Positions 46,651 to 58,350 are shown, counted from the first letter of the stretch. The stretch is DNA of 64,000 bases from Stomoxys calcitrans (GCF_963082655.1 NC_081553.1:208324435-208388434), one strand, 5' to 3'. The notes: generated by a model from the sequence alone, not told the origin. Numbers and translations: made by a program.

Positions 46651-48320
46651 AAAGTATTTTTTTTTAGTGTACGTAAAGTACACATAAGCCCTTAAACTAA
46701 ATTTATGTTGAAATTTTGAGCAGAACCCATGGTTGAGGACTCCCAAGATTCGACCCGGTACCTTTTTTACTTGTATTTAATACCTTTCATAATCCAACAA
46801 AATGGCTTTCCGCTAATTGCATAATCTTTTAGAATGATCGCATGACCGAAATACTAACAAACTTCATAATTGTGAGATATAAACGCAGCTGAAAAATATT
46901 CCAATGCATTTGTGAGGATTATAACATTGACATACGTTAATGTTTGCTAGGCGGGCTGCAATGCAATGCAGTATTTGAATTTGGGTGGCAACACTGCTTG
47001 TCTGAGAAAGAGAATGAAAAGAGACCCATATAAAACACATTTTATTGAATCGTAAAGTAACGAACCAATTAAACGTATAGAAACAAACGACTACACGTAA
47101 CGTAATGCTGCAACCCTGAGACTATTCAACAACTGAACGGGGAACGTATTGTGCGATGCCCCCACCCACAAAAGTATGCAAAACTATATTTGCGCGCTTG
47201 TGGTGGTTATGAGTGAGTGAGCGTCCTGATTTAAAATCCCATGAAACATACGAAAATCTTAATCTCCAGCCCGTTCATACCCCTTTTACAATTGTGTAAA
47301 TCATGTTTTATTTTACAATGTTTAGGGGTCACACACAGCCAGCCTGTACTAAGTAAGTGAGGCATTGAATTCTAAAATGTAGTTCAATGTCAGAGCACAT
47401 CATACATAACTACTGCAAAGAGGCTTTGATGAATTTTTGCCCCGTTGCAAGCAAGCTATGCAATCTACATTACTTATATACTTGCATACATATGAATGCA
47501 TGTCTGTATGTGTAAAACAGTGTAATGTTAGTTCAAAGTATTTTGCCATCGCCAAAGAGTAGTAGTACCGTAGAGGAAAAAAAACTCATATGTAGCCGCC
47601 ACACAACAAAGCAGCAATAAAAAAATTCTCTTCTTGCTCCCCGCTGAGTTGTTCAATTTACCCAAAATGAATAATGATGAAGGTTCAAAAACGACCGAAT
47701 TCAAAATATTCAAGGTGGTATTTTGTACACGTTAATTGTTTGCGGAAGTAAAGAAGAAAAACCGTTATATTTCCTAAAGTCGTTGTGAAGACATTTGCAC
47801 AGTCGCTAATTAAGAAATGCCAATAAATTAGAGAAGAAGAGTGTTAAAATTTCTTGTGTTTCAAACTTTATAGAGTGCATAAAAAAACACGCTTGTAAAA
47901 ATCATAACTAAAAAATTCAAAAAAATGTGTTAATAATGTTGTCATACTGTTTCTCAATTTTATTAATTTGTTAGGCCTTTAAGTATCTTTTCCTGACCAA
48001 AACAAAAAGTATAAAGGTCCCTATTTTTCAATTTTCTTATTAAACGTAAAATTGATTCGCCCTGTACTCTGTGGGATGAGAGAATAGTCTCTTGTTCTTT
48101 AATGGAAAGTTTGTTGACAAATTTGCAAAAATGTTCAGTTAGTGCGTGTAATACCACTTACGCCTATGGGAAATATGATGCGCGTGGGTCCACTTGACGA
48201 TATAGCCCCATAAAATATATTCTCCCAATGCTTTTTTGTAAAGGTGGCCATAAGACTCAATTTAGCGATACACTGTTTGGGTAGGTATTAAGTTCAGTTT
48301 TTTGACAAGTTTTTTTTTTT
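46651..48320. other. No gene recognised
   Basis: Low-copy DNA. The 47963-48157 minus frame of 64 residues has no known domain. Confidence 0.4.
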
Positions 48321-48329
48321 TAATAATTT

Positions 48330-48915
48330 TTTCAATTAAGTTATATAGGATCAAAGTGTGTGTTGGATGTCGAAACAAAATTCTAGGTGCAAAATTTCAG
48401 CCAAATCTAGTCAGCACAGTTATTGAAAGTCAAAATATAACAACATGTGCAAAATTTCATTCAAATTGGATCAGAATACGGCTCTCTAGAGTTTCAAGAT
48501 GTCAAATCGGGAGATTGGTTTATATGGCAGCTATATCAGGTCATGGACCAATTTGAAATACACTTGGCAAAGATGTAGGAAGTCATAACAAAACACCACT
48601 AGCAAAATAACAGCCATATCTTATAAGAATTGCAAACTCTAGAGGCTCAAGAAGTTAAATCGGGAGATCGATTTATATGACAGCTATATTAAAAAGTGGG
48701 CCAATTTGGCCCATTTACAATCTCAGCCGACAGAGATTGTAAATGGGCCAGAATTTCAAGCGTCTGGCTTTAATCCATCGTAGTTAGTGTGCTTTTGACA
48801 GACACAGGCGGACGGACATGGCTTTATATACTTTGTTGGGTCTCAAGTCAATATTTCGATGAGTTACAAACGAAATGACGAAATTAGTATACCCCCACCT
48901 TATGGGGTTTAAAAT
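48330..48915 (-). repeat. Repeat A, right two-thirds, reverse
   Basis: 'caaatcgggagattggttta', 'agctatatcaggtcatggac' and finally 'acgaaatgacgaaattagta' with 'cccccaccttatgggg', the reverse of the family start. A short inverted repeat 'ttgtaaatgggcca / tggcccatttacaa' stands at about 48708-48752. Confidence 0.75.
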
Positions 48916-49249
48916 AGCGAAAAAATATGTGTAAACTTTTTCATTAGTGGTAATTAGTTCTTCACTGAATGGAAATTTGACATTCAATAAAAGCGTGGAC
49001 AAAACGCTTTTCAACTTGTGCAGACATGAACAATTATTAGCAAATATAGCTCTTCCATATTAGATATATGTAATACCATTACGCAAACAACATAATTTAC
49101 CAAAATGAATGCTGGTGATATGACATATGATGTCTTTTTATTGCCAAAAATGCTTTTGAGGATTATTACTTCAAGGAAAACAATGTTTTGTTCAAACTTT
49201 CCAGAGTGAATGAATAATTAACAACTACATATACAGGATACAAAATGTC

Positions 49250-50275
49250 TTTATACCCATCACCATAGGATGGGGAATACTAATCTTGTCAGTCCGTTTG
49301 TAACACCTCGAAATATTGATCTGCGACCCCATAAAGAATATATATTCTGGATCGTCTCGACATTCTGAATCGGGGATTGTCGGGGATTGCAAATGGGCCA
49401 TATTGGTGCAGATTTGGATTTAGCCCCCATATAAACCGATACCCCGATTTAATTTCTTGAGCCCTTAGAAGCCTAAATTTTCATCCGATTTGTCTGAAAT
49501 TTGGGACAATGCCTTAAGTTACGACTTACAACATCCATAAGAAGTATGATCCAAATCGGTCTATAAGCGGGTATAGCCCCCATATAAACCGATCACCTGA
49601 TTTGACTTCTTGAACCCTTCGATTTGGCTGAAATTTGGTACAAGGGCTTGTGTTATAACTTCCAACATCCATGTCAAGTACTTTCTGAATCGGTCTATAA
49701 ACAGATGTAGCCCTCATATAAATCGATCTCTGGATTTGGCTTCTTCAGACATTAGATGCCTAATTTTCGTCCGATTTGACAGAAATTTGGACTTGAGTTC
49801 CTGCCAAGTATAATCCGAACCGGTCTATAAACAGATATAGCCCCCATGTAAACCGATCCCCAGATTTGGCTTCTTCAGGCGTTAAAAGCCAAAATTTTCG
49901 TCTGATTTGGCTGAAATTTGGAACTAGGACTCCAACATCCCTGCTGAATATGATCTGAATCGGTCTACAAACAGATATAGCCCCCATGTTAAACCATCCC
50001 CAGATTTGATTTTCTCAGCCTTTAGAAGCCTAAATTTTCACCTGATTTGGATCAAAACTCATAACTTATGACAACATCAGTGCCAAGTTTTATCCAATCG
50101 GTCTTTATGATGATATAGGCCCTCCTAAGTACTGATACCCCGATATGACTTCTTGAGACCAAAATAATTGAAATACAAACTTACTTAATAAGGGTACATT
50201 TTTAGCGGAATCCATGGTGGTGGGTACCAAATTCGGCGTGGTCGAACTTAGAACGCTTTTACTTGTTGTTTTTAT
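49250..50275 (+). repeat. Repeat A, full length, subfamily 2
   Basis: From 'tatacccatcaccataggat' to 'cgaacttagaacgctttta' with 'cttgtt' after it. Six ~150-base units with 'tatagcccccatataaaccg'. Unit-to-unit similarity is high. Confidence 0.85.
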
Positions 50276-50339
50276 GTTAACCCCAAACAGGAATCAGTTA
50301 TGCTAAGAAAATGTAAAAAAAAACATTTTGTTTTCATTT

Positions 50340-50490
50340 AGCCCAAGGATTCCCTAAAATCAGCCAACTTCCAATTTTTTTGAACTTTTGACAGTTCTCT
50401 TTAAATTGGTTTGATCTTTCTCCTATTTGCGTCATTTTCAATCAGTATATTTTGACACTCTTAGTGTTCACTAGGCCTTAAGTGAAGCTT
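50340..50490 (-). repeat. Worn MITE D copy
   Basis: 'aaggattccctaaaatcagc', 'ctcctatttgcgtcattttc' and 'gtgttcactaggcc' in family order. Right end lost. Confidence 0.45.
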
Positions 50491-50499
50491 GTCACTCGA

Positions 50500-51411
50500 T
50501 GTACTCATCACTTCATTTAAAGCAGTTGATTTATAAAACAGCTGATTTAAATCAATTGGCAAACGAATAGAGAGACAAAATGTCTATTTTCTAGGAATTT
50601 AATTTTATATCATTTTCGTTTAATATGTGTTTCTTTAATTTAATTTGACAAAATGTGACTTAATCTCTTTTCAATAAATTTTGACACTTTGTTTAAATGT
50701 CAAAACTTGATCAACTTTTAATGAATTTTTTTTTATTTTTTCTTTCTTTTTTCGAAATAAAATCTATAGAACTACAAAATAGGTTTAAAAATTATTAAAT
50801 AAATACTATTATATCTTGGGGATTAACAAAAGAACTTAATAGTTTATTCGCTCTTTATGATGTTGCGTCAGGAGTTCCTTTTCAACAACACCAACAACAG
50901 CAACAACAACAATGATAATGGTGATGATGATGTGCCATTGAAAAAGTGGGTACAACTTCTACTAGACAATGTGTTCAATACTTTGTTTATTTATAACAAC
51001 CAAAGCAAAAAAACGAAAATCGATTTACCTTTGTGTTTGTTTGTTTATTTTCCTTTCGATTTTAACAATACAGTTCACATTTCCAAATGCCACCGAAATT
51101 ATTCAATAAAATCAAAAAATATTGGTAATAACGAAGAACTAAAAGCGATGAAAATTTGCCATCCAATCTACTACTACTACTACCCCTACTGACCCATATT
51201 ACAACTTAACCCCGACAAAAGGAATGTTATTGATTTGGTGCTTTGTCTTCATCATTATCATGAACGTGTCGCCAACATTGCCATTTATTAGCATGAATTA
51301 GTTTTTTCTTTAGTTTTCAACAATAATTAATTTTGTTTTATATTCCTCTTAACTTTCAATAGTTTGTGGCTTTTGTCTTTATAAATGTTTCCTTGTTGTT
51401 TTTGTTTTCAG
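50500..51411 (+). other. Intron or upstream DNA before the kinase exon
   Basis: AT-rich. An AAC-rich open frame at 50857-51192 (Asn run, then no recognisable domain) lies 220 bases before the exon. Its donor-like sites do not give the phase the kinase exon needs. The last 60 bases form the acceptor's pyrimidine tract. Confidence 0.5.
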
Positions 51412-51641
51412 TGGTGGTGGAACACAGCCTGCAGGGACATCCGGAGCCGGTGGAGGCGGCGGGGGAGGAGGAGGCGGCGGCGGGGGTAGCGGCACAGCTC
51501 CTGCACGAAACGCAGTCAGTTCCGGCAACATGTATTCCGCCCGCCAATCAGTAAGCACCTCAACCGGGGTCCTTATGGTCGGACCAAATTTTCGTGTCGG
51601 TAAAAAAATTGGCTGTGGTAATTTTGGAGAATTGCGGTTAG
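51412..51641 (+). CDS. gish: Casein kinase 1 gamma (gilgamesh) exon: N-terminal linker plus ATP-binding loop
   Basis: This is an internal coding exon of a CK1-gamma Ser/Thr kinase, a membrane-associated family acting in Wnt and Hedgehog signalling and in glial and trichome development in flies. The acceptor is a T-rich tract ending TTTTCAG, and the first base completes a split codon. There are 76 full codons: a Thr/Pro/Gly opening, 13 consecutive Gly (residues 13-25), a Ser/Thr-rich linker, then [20 protein letters not shown] (residues 52-71) and GELRL. That block is the near-invariant CK1-gamma start with the P-loop GCGNFG at 67-72. The donor TTAG|GTAAGT leaves phase 1. The VAIK lysine and catalytic loop must lie on later exons that I do not see. 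An in-frame ATG at 51530 (residue 40) could start a shorter isoform. Symbol assigned from family recognition; kinase identity is near certain, exact exon start slightly less so. Confidence 0.92.
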
Positions 51642-51785
51642 GTAAGTTACAAAAAGTCATATATGACAATTTTCAATATACACTTAAACATCAAATTACA
51701 TTGGTCATATTTTTGGGGATTATGATTGCAATAAGAGTTGTCTATGAACTTATGAGTTATATTGTGATAAGCCCTGTCTGCATAT

Positions 51786-52335
51786 AATTTGAAGAAGGAT
51801 TAACCTGATCTGACATTAAGTAAAAAACAACGTTGTCAGCCTTAAATTGACGCTAGGCTTATAATTTCATTTGGTGCCTTATATTTTTATAAAGAAAATT
51901 CACTATAATTTGTAGAAAGATTAAACTGATGTGACATTAAATAAAAAATAATGTTGTCAGATTTTTGATTCCATGTCCATAATGGCGTGTTCACACAGAA
52001 TAGTGCATTCACATACAAAGCAAATAGCAAAACATAAACAATAACTTGATGTGATGTCAATTCATAGTTTATGGTGCGTTCACACAGAATGACGAGTTGT
52101 CATAAAACAAGAAAACATACAAATCAGAAGTGACGCTAGACTTATGATTTCATTTTGGTCCTCATTTCCTCTTCAAAGAAAATTCACTATAATTTGCAGA
52201 AAGATTAACCTGATGTGAAGTCAAATTGATACCAGGTACTTTATGGTGCGTTTGCACACTATGGTGCGTTGACACACAAAACAAACAACGAAACATACGA
52301 ATCGGATGTGACACTAGGCTTTGATTTCATGTACA
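51786..52335 (+). repeat. Local degenerate repeat in the kinase intron
   Basis: 'tataatttg.agaaagattaac' followed by 'tgatgtgacattaa' occurs at about 51786, 51903 and 52188, with 'tggtgcgttcacacagaat' phrases in between. Old local duplications. Confidence 0.6.
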
Positions 52336-52344
52336 TAATGGTCT

Positions 52345-53110
52345 CGTCGCGCAAAGTGGGTGACCACGAAGATTCACCTATTACGCATGCTGACCGAGGA
52401 GGGATTTGAACGAGTGTGCTACGCAAACGATGTTATAATATTTCTCGGGGGTAGGGATCCGAATCAGCTATGCAGAAAGGCCGAAAGAGCCTTTCTACGC
52501 AAGATTACTAAAAAATGCCAATGTGGAAACTATCTTTTCCAAAATAGGTGTTTAGAGTATTTTTGTGAAAATTTTCGGGCAGTATTTTTGCTCAGACGAC
52601 CCTGTCGTTTTACTTAGACGACCCTTTCGTCGTACCGATTTTCACATATGGGTCCTTTTGTGTTACCGGGTCCTGGATATGGTGAGTCTATGCGATATGA
52701 TGATGAAGTACAGGGTATTGTGTCGATGCTGATGTCGGGGGCGAGGAGAAATGGTCCGAGAGCAGCACCGAATTCTGTACTTGATCTGAGATCTTTGCAC
52801 TTGTACGTGGATGTCGTGGTGGTGAGGACTGCCTTTTGATTCAGGGAGGGCGCTTTTCGGATTTCACGCATTCGTTTAACCTGCGGAAGGCCGATAGCGA
52901 GAGAAGCGAAGGACTGTATGCCGGGCGGATTTTTCTTCGATGGCGAGTTTATCTTCCAGAAGAGGGAGCTTTGGGCTGGAAGCTTCCCGAACTTCTCCGG
53001 TCCTTCTACTTACACAAATGGTTCCAAGTTAAATGGAGCACTGGAGCAAGAGTTTTTGTTGAATTTCCAGCGATTAGAGTGTCATATAGACTTATGATCG
53101 CGTGCAGCGT
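52345..53110 (+). pseudogene. LOA/R1-like LINE remnant: RT palm and RNase H start
   Basis: 52360-52490 encodes EEGFERVCYANDVIIFLGGR and DPNQLCRKAERA, an RT active-site region with YADD changed to YAND. 52915-53050 in another frame gives FFFDGEFIF...WAGSFPNFSGPSTYTNGSKL, the run-in to RNase H (YTDGSKL with D changed to N). Both changes remove catalytic Asp residues. The region between is unassigned. Same broad class as the minus-strand element at 0.6-3.4 kb. Confidence 0.6.
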
Positions 53111-53426
53111 CTTTCATTATCCATAATATCTATACACAAACAAATAACACGAAAAAATGACAACACTTCTTAACTGGCAACGCTTAAAAACTGATTGTCA
53201 TTGTTGCCTGCATTCAATATAAATTTACATTTAAAAACTACGAAATTTGTGAATGTTGCCAGCAACATGTTGAAATTATTTTGTAAAAAGAACTTAGTAC
53301 TGCTTATTCGAAAAAAGTTCGTAGTCATTTCGCAAAAGTTTTTGGGGCAGGTTTTCCGGTTACAATTTATCGTATCGATATTCGCCTGGTTAACGGATTT
53401 GCGTTTTTAGAATATATGCTTATTGC

Positions 53427-53705
53427 TTATCCTAACGATAAACCTTAACCGGCAGATAAGTGCCGGTTAGTGACTTAAGGTGGAGTTACATACTCTGCGT
53501 ACATATTAAAAATGTAACTCTGGAAACAAATCCCATAAAAGCGACTCCCAAAAATTAAAGAATTTTCAACTTTGTCGATTGAACTCGAGCGTCATTCTGT
53601 GTTGTCATACGTGAAGTAGTGTATTGTGGCGTCAAAGTTAAAAATTGTTTAACTTTTGCGTAGTATGCATAGTATGCAACGCCACCTTTATCGTTCCGAT
53701 AAATA
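53427..53705. mobile_element. Probable MITE with imperfect nested inverted ends
   Basis: 'aaggtggagttacatactct' near 53477 is mirrored by 'catagtatgcaacgccacct' near 53690. An outer pair 'cctaacgataaa / tttatcgttccg' and a tight 9-bp hairpin 'taaccggca' (53446-53454 / 53461-53469) are also present. Confidence 0.5.
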
Positions 53706-53994
53706 CAGCTGTGTTTTGTCTACCGAATGCTGCATAATATGACGGTACTTATCCAGTAACAATTTGTCAATAAAAATTTGCAAAAGAGTAAGAAACTTCT
53801 GCGGAGGAACAAACTTCAAGCGAATTTTGAATCCTTTCATTTGCAAAATTCTCCAAATGTTTTCGCTCTCAAACTCTTCTTTACTCGAAAATGAATGACT
53901 TTCCGTAAATGTCTGTGCAAATTTTTGCTGCGTAATGTTGCCATATCTTCTAAATTACCTCAAACAAAGACATACAATACGTAAAGATACGGAA

Positions 53995-54290
53995 TTTGAA
54001 AAAGTCGATTAGGGATAATTTTGAACGCATAGATGGCATTGTATTTATTGGGATGGAACCACTTTCACATAATCTATAAAATGTACAATGCATGTGCGGA
54101 CTATTTTAATCGATAAATATATTTATTTAACGGCTGCCAGATGCAAAATTACACTTAATATATAAAATTTAAGAAAAATCGTTAAAAATGATTGGATCCA
54201 TTTTGACCAACGACATCTGTCGACCACTACTTGTAACTGAAAGATGGGGCTTTTCTTTACTAACGACATCTGCCATCCAAAAGTCGCAAT
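53995..54290 (+). repeat. Repeat F copy 2
   Basis: Collinear with 23820-24115; differs by small indels in the AT-rich middle. Confidence 0.7.
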
Positions 54291-55342
54291 TGGAATACAG
54301 TATCTTGACTTATTGTATGTCTCTGCATTAAAAGTGTAGGAAAAAACCAAATCTGTTAACAGGAGGTTTATCCCCACGATAAATTAATGTTTTTGTTAGT
54401 TAACACGATCTTTATTTTTTTCAATGAGAAACCCGCCCTTATTGTGCGTTTTGACAGCTGTTGGGTCAAAAAGTCGAAATCAGTACTAGGCTTTAGGGAA
54501 AATTTCATTGAAATTTTGTTTTTAGAGAAATTTTTAGAATATTGTTCATTCGATGTTGCCTAATCTGTACATTCTATCCTATAACATGACAACAACAATA
54601 ATTATCCATAGAGAGTAACGGTATTAATTTTTATCAGCTGATTGTGACATTTAAGTATTATTCAGTTCACCCTAGGGGATTAAGTAATTTTTTAATTCAT
54701 TATCAATTGTTTGTATGAGCAAAATTGATAGGGGGATGCTCGCTCAAAACAAAACCAAACCAAACAAAATTTGCGTATATGTGCCTCATCAATTAGCAAA
54801 AAGGTAAATAAACTTCTACAGCACTGAACAAACATTCATGCAATGACATAATTTCCTATTCAAAAATATCCCCCTGATGACGTTGAGAATATTTTTATAT
54901 ACCGATGCCATATATTATACATACTATTATATATACATACATATATATGTAAATACATATTTTGGGGATTTTTTCTTTTCAAATAATTATAATAGGAAGG
55001 AAAGAAAATACACATCTTCTGACATTGATAATATACACACGGTGAAAAAAATTCCGCGAATTTTCAAGCAAGATTTGTTTTGTGTTCTTTCGGTTTGGGA
55101 AGTGTCGTTCCCCTTAAGACTTTTTTTGTAGACATTTGAAAATAGATGGGGGTGTCATTAATAAATTATCTTTTTATTCTTGGATATTCCCCACCATTAC
55201 TTTGGAAGGAAGTCATAAGAAATTTCATCTACCGGCACTCGAAAACATGCTACAAAACACTTGCATGCCACATGTCACATTGTTTTTCAATAGCCAATAT
55301 TCAAATATGTTTGTCTCTTTTTTTCTAAATATTATTCAACAG
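54291..55342. other. No gene; intron sequence before the candidate exon
   Basis: Low-copy AT-rich DNA. Two overlapping frames at 55136-55408 run into the candidate 60-nt exon but are not in its frame-consistent reading upstream. Confidence 0.4.
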
Positions 55343-55402
55343 GTCGTCGTATGTGCTTCTTTCCGCAAACTGCCTATTCAGCCCGTAATATTAATCCAGC
55401 AG
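55343..55402 (+). CDS. gish: Candidate 60-nt phase-1 cassette exon of the kinase gene
   Basis: Seen: a pyrimidine-rich tract with a branch-like TTCTAAAT, acceptor TTCAACAG, 60 bases, then donor CAG|GTATGA. Entry and exit phase are both 1, exactly matching the phase in which the upstream kinase exon ends, so inclusion keeps frame. Joined to that exon it would encode Gly followed by RRMCFFPQTAYSARNINPA and a split Gly. Inference: an alternatively used segment inserted just after the GELRLG end of the ATP loop, about 3.7 kb downstream of the P-loop exon. It shares the tetrapeptide YSAR with the upstream exon, which may be chance. It could also be a fortuitous splice-like ORF; no transcript evidence is available here. 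Confidence 0.5.
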
Positions 55403-55874
55403 GTATGAACGTTGAACATGTAAATAATCAAGAATTTGCGAATCATATGCAAGGCACATGATCCCATCAATCAACAATCAGATTAATGTTCGACTTGCGT
55501 TCATACGGTCCTTCTATTAATTTTTGTCTATATGTGTGTCTGTCAGTCTGTTTGCCTGTTTGTGTTTCAGGACAAGTAGTTACGTCACTATTTATAAGTG
55601 TCACTATATTGTGCTGGTTATGGGGATGTTTGTTTGAATGATTGTTGCTGTATAAATGTTATCTTAGTAGTGAAATAAATGCCTTATATGGCCTAGTCAT
55701 ACAAAATTACAATTGGTTTTTTACATAAGATAACATTGAATATTTTGAATCACATCTTAAAGCTTCTGTATTTATAGCAGAGGCATTTTTAGGCTTTTGG
55801 TATTAGCAATATTAACCTTTTATCATCTGTGGGTTAACAAGTTGTTTATCAGTGTAGTAAACCATATATAGGAC
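55403..55874. other. Low-copy intron sequence
   Basis: Follows the candidate exon's donor; no features recognised. Confidence 0.4.
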
Positions 55875-56755
55875 AATGAATTAGTTTTTTTTTTAATTTT
55901 TTGTGTTTAGTTTTTAGTTGTTTTATTATTTTTTTTTTAATTATTATTGATTTTTATAATTTGTTTATATTTATTATTATTATATTTTTAATTTTTTATT
56001 GTTTCATATTTTTTTATTAATTTTTTTTTATTTTATTTTTACTTTCCGTTTTTTAATTGACCTTTTATTACTCAATTTCTAATTATATTTATTTTTTTTA
56101 TATTTTATTTTTTGTTAATTTTATTTTTTTTTATTTTATTTTTTTTTATTATTTTATTTTTTTTTTTTATTTTATTTTTTTTTTATTTTTTTTTTATTTT
56201 ATTTTTTTTTTATTTTTTTTTTTATTTTTATTTTTTTTTATTTTTATTTTTTTTTATTTTTTTTTTTATTTTATTTTTTTTTTATTTTATTTTTTTTTAA
56301 TTTATTTTTTTTAATTCTTTCCTTAATTTATTTTATTTTATTTATTTTCTTTATTTTATTTGATCTTTTTTATATTTTATTTTCAATTTATTTTTTTTGT
56401 TGTTTATTTTTTTTATTTTATTTTATATTTTTTTAATTTATTTTTGTATTTTTATTTTATATTTTTATTTTATTTTATATTTTTATTTTATTTTATATTA
56501 TTATTTTATTTTATATTTTTATTTTACTTTATTTTTTAATTTTTATTTCATTTTATTTTTTTTATTTTTATTTTATTTTATATTATTTTTTTTATTTTTT
56601 TATTTTGTTTTATTTTTTTTTTAATTATTTTTATTTTTTATATTTTTTTACTTTTGTATATCTTTTTATTTTTTTATATATATTTTTATTTTTTTTTATA
56701 CATTTTCATTTTTTTTATATATATTTATTTTTTTTTTAAGTTTTAAGTCAAGTTT
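55875..56755 (+). repeat. 880-bp T/A homopolymer-like tract
   Basis: Almost only T with spaced A or TTA (TTTTATTTTATTTTT). On one strand it is nearly pure T. Frames of F, Y, I and L over it are artefacts. Strand bias is extreme and continues at 58110-58350, on the other side of a repeat B copy. Confidence 0.9.
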
Positions 56756-56779
56756 TTGTTTTCTACTTATTTTACTACT

Positions 56780-58110
56780 TATAATACCCTGTACTGTGGT
56801 ACAGGGTATTATAAGTTTGTGCATTTGTTTGCAACGCTAAGAAGGAGAAGAGCTAGACCCATTGATAAGTATACTCAGAATCACTTTCTGATTCGATTTA
56901 GCCATGTCCGTCTATGCGTCAGTGAGTCCATGTTTCTTTGTAATCATGGTACAGGTCGTATTTGTTGCCCAATCTTCATGAAATTTTGCACATGTCATTT
57001 TTTTGATTCAAGGACGAACTCTATTGATTTTGGTAAAAATCGGTTCAGATTTAGTTATAGCCCTCATATATATGTATCGCCCGATTTGCACTTTAATGGC
57101 CGTAGTAGCAAAATTTTTTACATTTTTAACCGATCTGTACAAAGTTTGGCACGGATTGTTTTGCTACTTATCTTTACATATCTGTAAGGTTTCACCAAAA
57201 TCGGATATGATTTAGATATATTGGGTTGCCCAAATTTAGATATATTGGTTGTCGACGTTGACAAATTTTTTTCACAGCTTGTGACTCTGTAATTGCATTC
57301 TTTCTTCCGTCAGTTATCAGCTGTTACTTTTAGCTTGCTTTAGAAAAAAAGTGTAAAAAAGTATATTTGATTAAAGTTCATTCTAAGTTTTATTAAAAAT
57401 GCATTTACTTTCTTTTAAAAAATCCGCAATTACTTTTTGGGCAACCCAATAGATCCCATATATATGTATTGCCCGATTTGCGCTTTAATGGCCGTAATAA
57501 CTACAATTTTCAACCGATCTGCACAAAATTTGGCGTGGATTGTTTTGTTATTGATCGTTACATATCCGCAAGATTTCATTAAAATCGGATCAGATTATAT
57601 GTAGCTCCCATATATATGTATCTCCTGATTTCCAGTTAAATGGCCGTGTAACTACAATCTTCAACCCATCTGCACGAAATTTGGCATGGATTATTTTGTT
57701 CCGGATCTCAGGATATCCGCCAGATTGCATCAAGATCGGTTTAGATTTGGACATAGCTCCCATAAAATGTATCGCCCGATTTGCACTTTAATGGCTGTAG
57801 TAACTATAGTTTTCAACCGATCTGCGCAAATTTGGCATGCATTGTTTTGTTACTGATTTTAACATATCTGCAAGATTTCATCAAAATCGGTTCAGATTTA
57901 GATATAGCTCTCATATATATTTATCGCCGGATTTGCACTTATGTGACCGAAGTAACAACAATTTTCAAACGATCTGTTCTAAAAAAATCAGTTCGGTTTA
58001 AGATGTAGTTCTCATATACTTACATCTATTGCCCGGATTTATAATTGTAAGGTAGGTGTAGGACATAGGGCATAGTCGACTTTTGCCTTTCCTTACTGGT
58101 TTTGTTATAA
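56780..58110 (+). repeat. Repeat B copy 2, nearly complete
   Basis: Starts with the palindrome 'ataccctgtactgtggtaca' and 'gggtattat', ends 'cgacttttgcctttccttac'. Units of ~170 bases carry 'gcccgatttgcactttaatg' and 'tcaaccgatctgcacaaa'. Hosts a MITE at 57221-57449. The open frames are unit-derived artefacts. Confidence 0.85.
57221..57449 (-). mobile_element. mariner-derived MITE, reverse orientation, left end rearranged
   Basis: Reads as the complement of the MITE at 4148 over almost its whole length. The left terminus stops after 'ttgggttgcccaa', then repeats host sequence 'atttagatatattgg' before the body resumes. Confidence 0.85.
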
Positions 58111-58350
58111 ATTAATTTTTTATGTTTTTAATTTTTATTGTTTTTTGTTCTTATTTAATTTTTCTTTTGATTTTTTTGTTTTTTTTTTTTATTTTTTATT
58201 TTTTTTTTATTTTTTTTATTTTTATTATATTTATTAGTTTTGTTTTTGTTTTCTACTTATTTTAATTTTTATTTTTATTGTTCTTATTTGTTTTTTTTAT
58301 TTAATTTTTTCTTTTGATTTTTAGATTTTTTTTTGTTTTTAATTTTTTCT
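58111..58350 (+). repeat. T-rich tract, continuation
   Basis: Includes 'tttttgttttctacttatttt', which also stands at the left edge of repeat B copy 2 (56755), as expected if flanking sequence was duplicated with the element. Confidence 0.8.

Larger units (their letters stand above)
51642..55342 (+). other. gish: Intron of the kinase gene (downstream of the P-loop exon)
   Basis: Begins with a consensus GTAAGT donor. It has no kinase homology and is filled with a local repeat (51786-52330), a LINE relic (52345-53110), a short TIR element (53427-53705) and one copy of repeat F (53995-54290). If the 60-nt exon is skipped, the intron continues to the window end. Confidence 0.7.

Noticed and set aside
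47963..48157. 64-residue minus frame as a small gene
   Set aside because: No motif or splice or promoter context; frame length is expected by chance in this composition.
50857..51192. Asn-rich 111-residue frame just before the kinase exon, as an alternative first coding exon
   Set aside because: The Asn run is an AAC triplet repeat, the rest has no recognisable domain, and the donor-like sites inside give phase 0 or 1 where phase 2 is needed.
52614..52871. Mirror open frames on both strands as a coding gene
   Set aside because: They lie between the RT and RNase H remnants of a LINE and neither shows a recognisable domain.
56057..56624. Phe/Tyr/Ile/Leu-rich frames as membrane proteins
   Set aside because: They are direct translations of a T-rich low-complexity tract lacking stops by composition.
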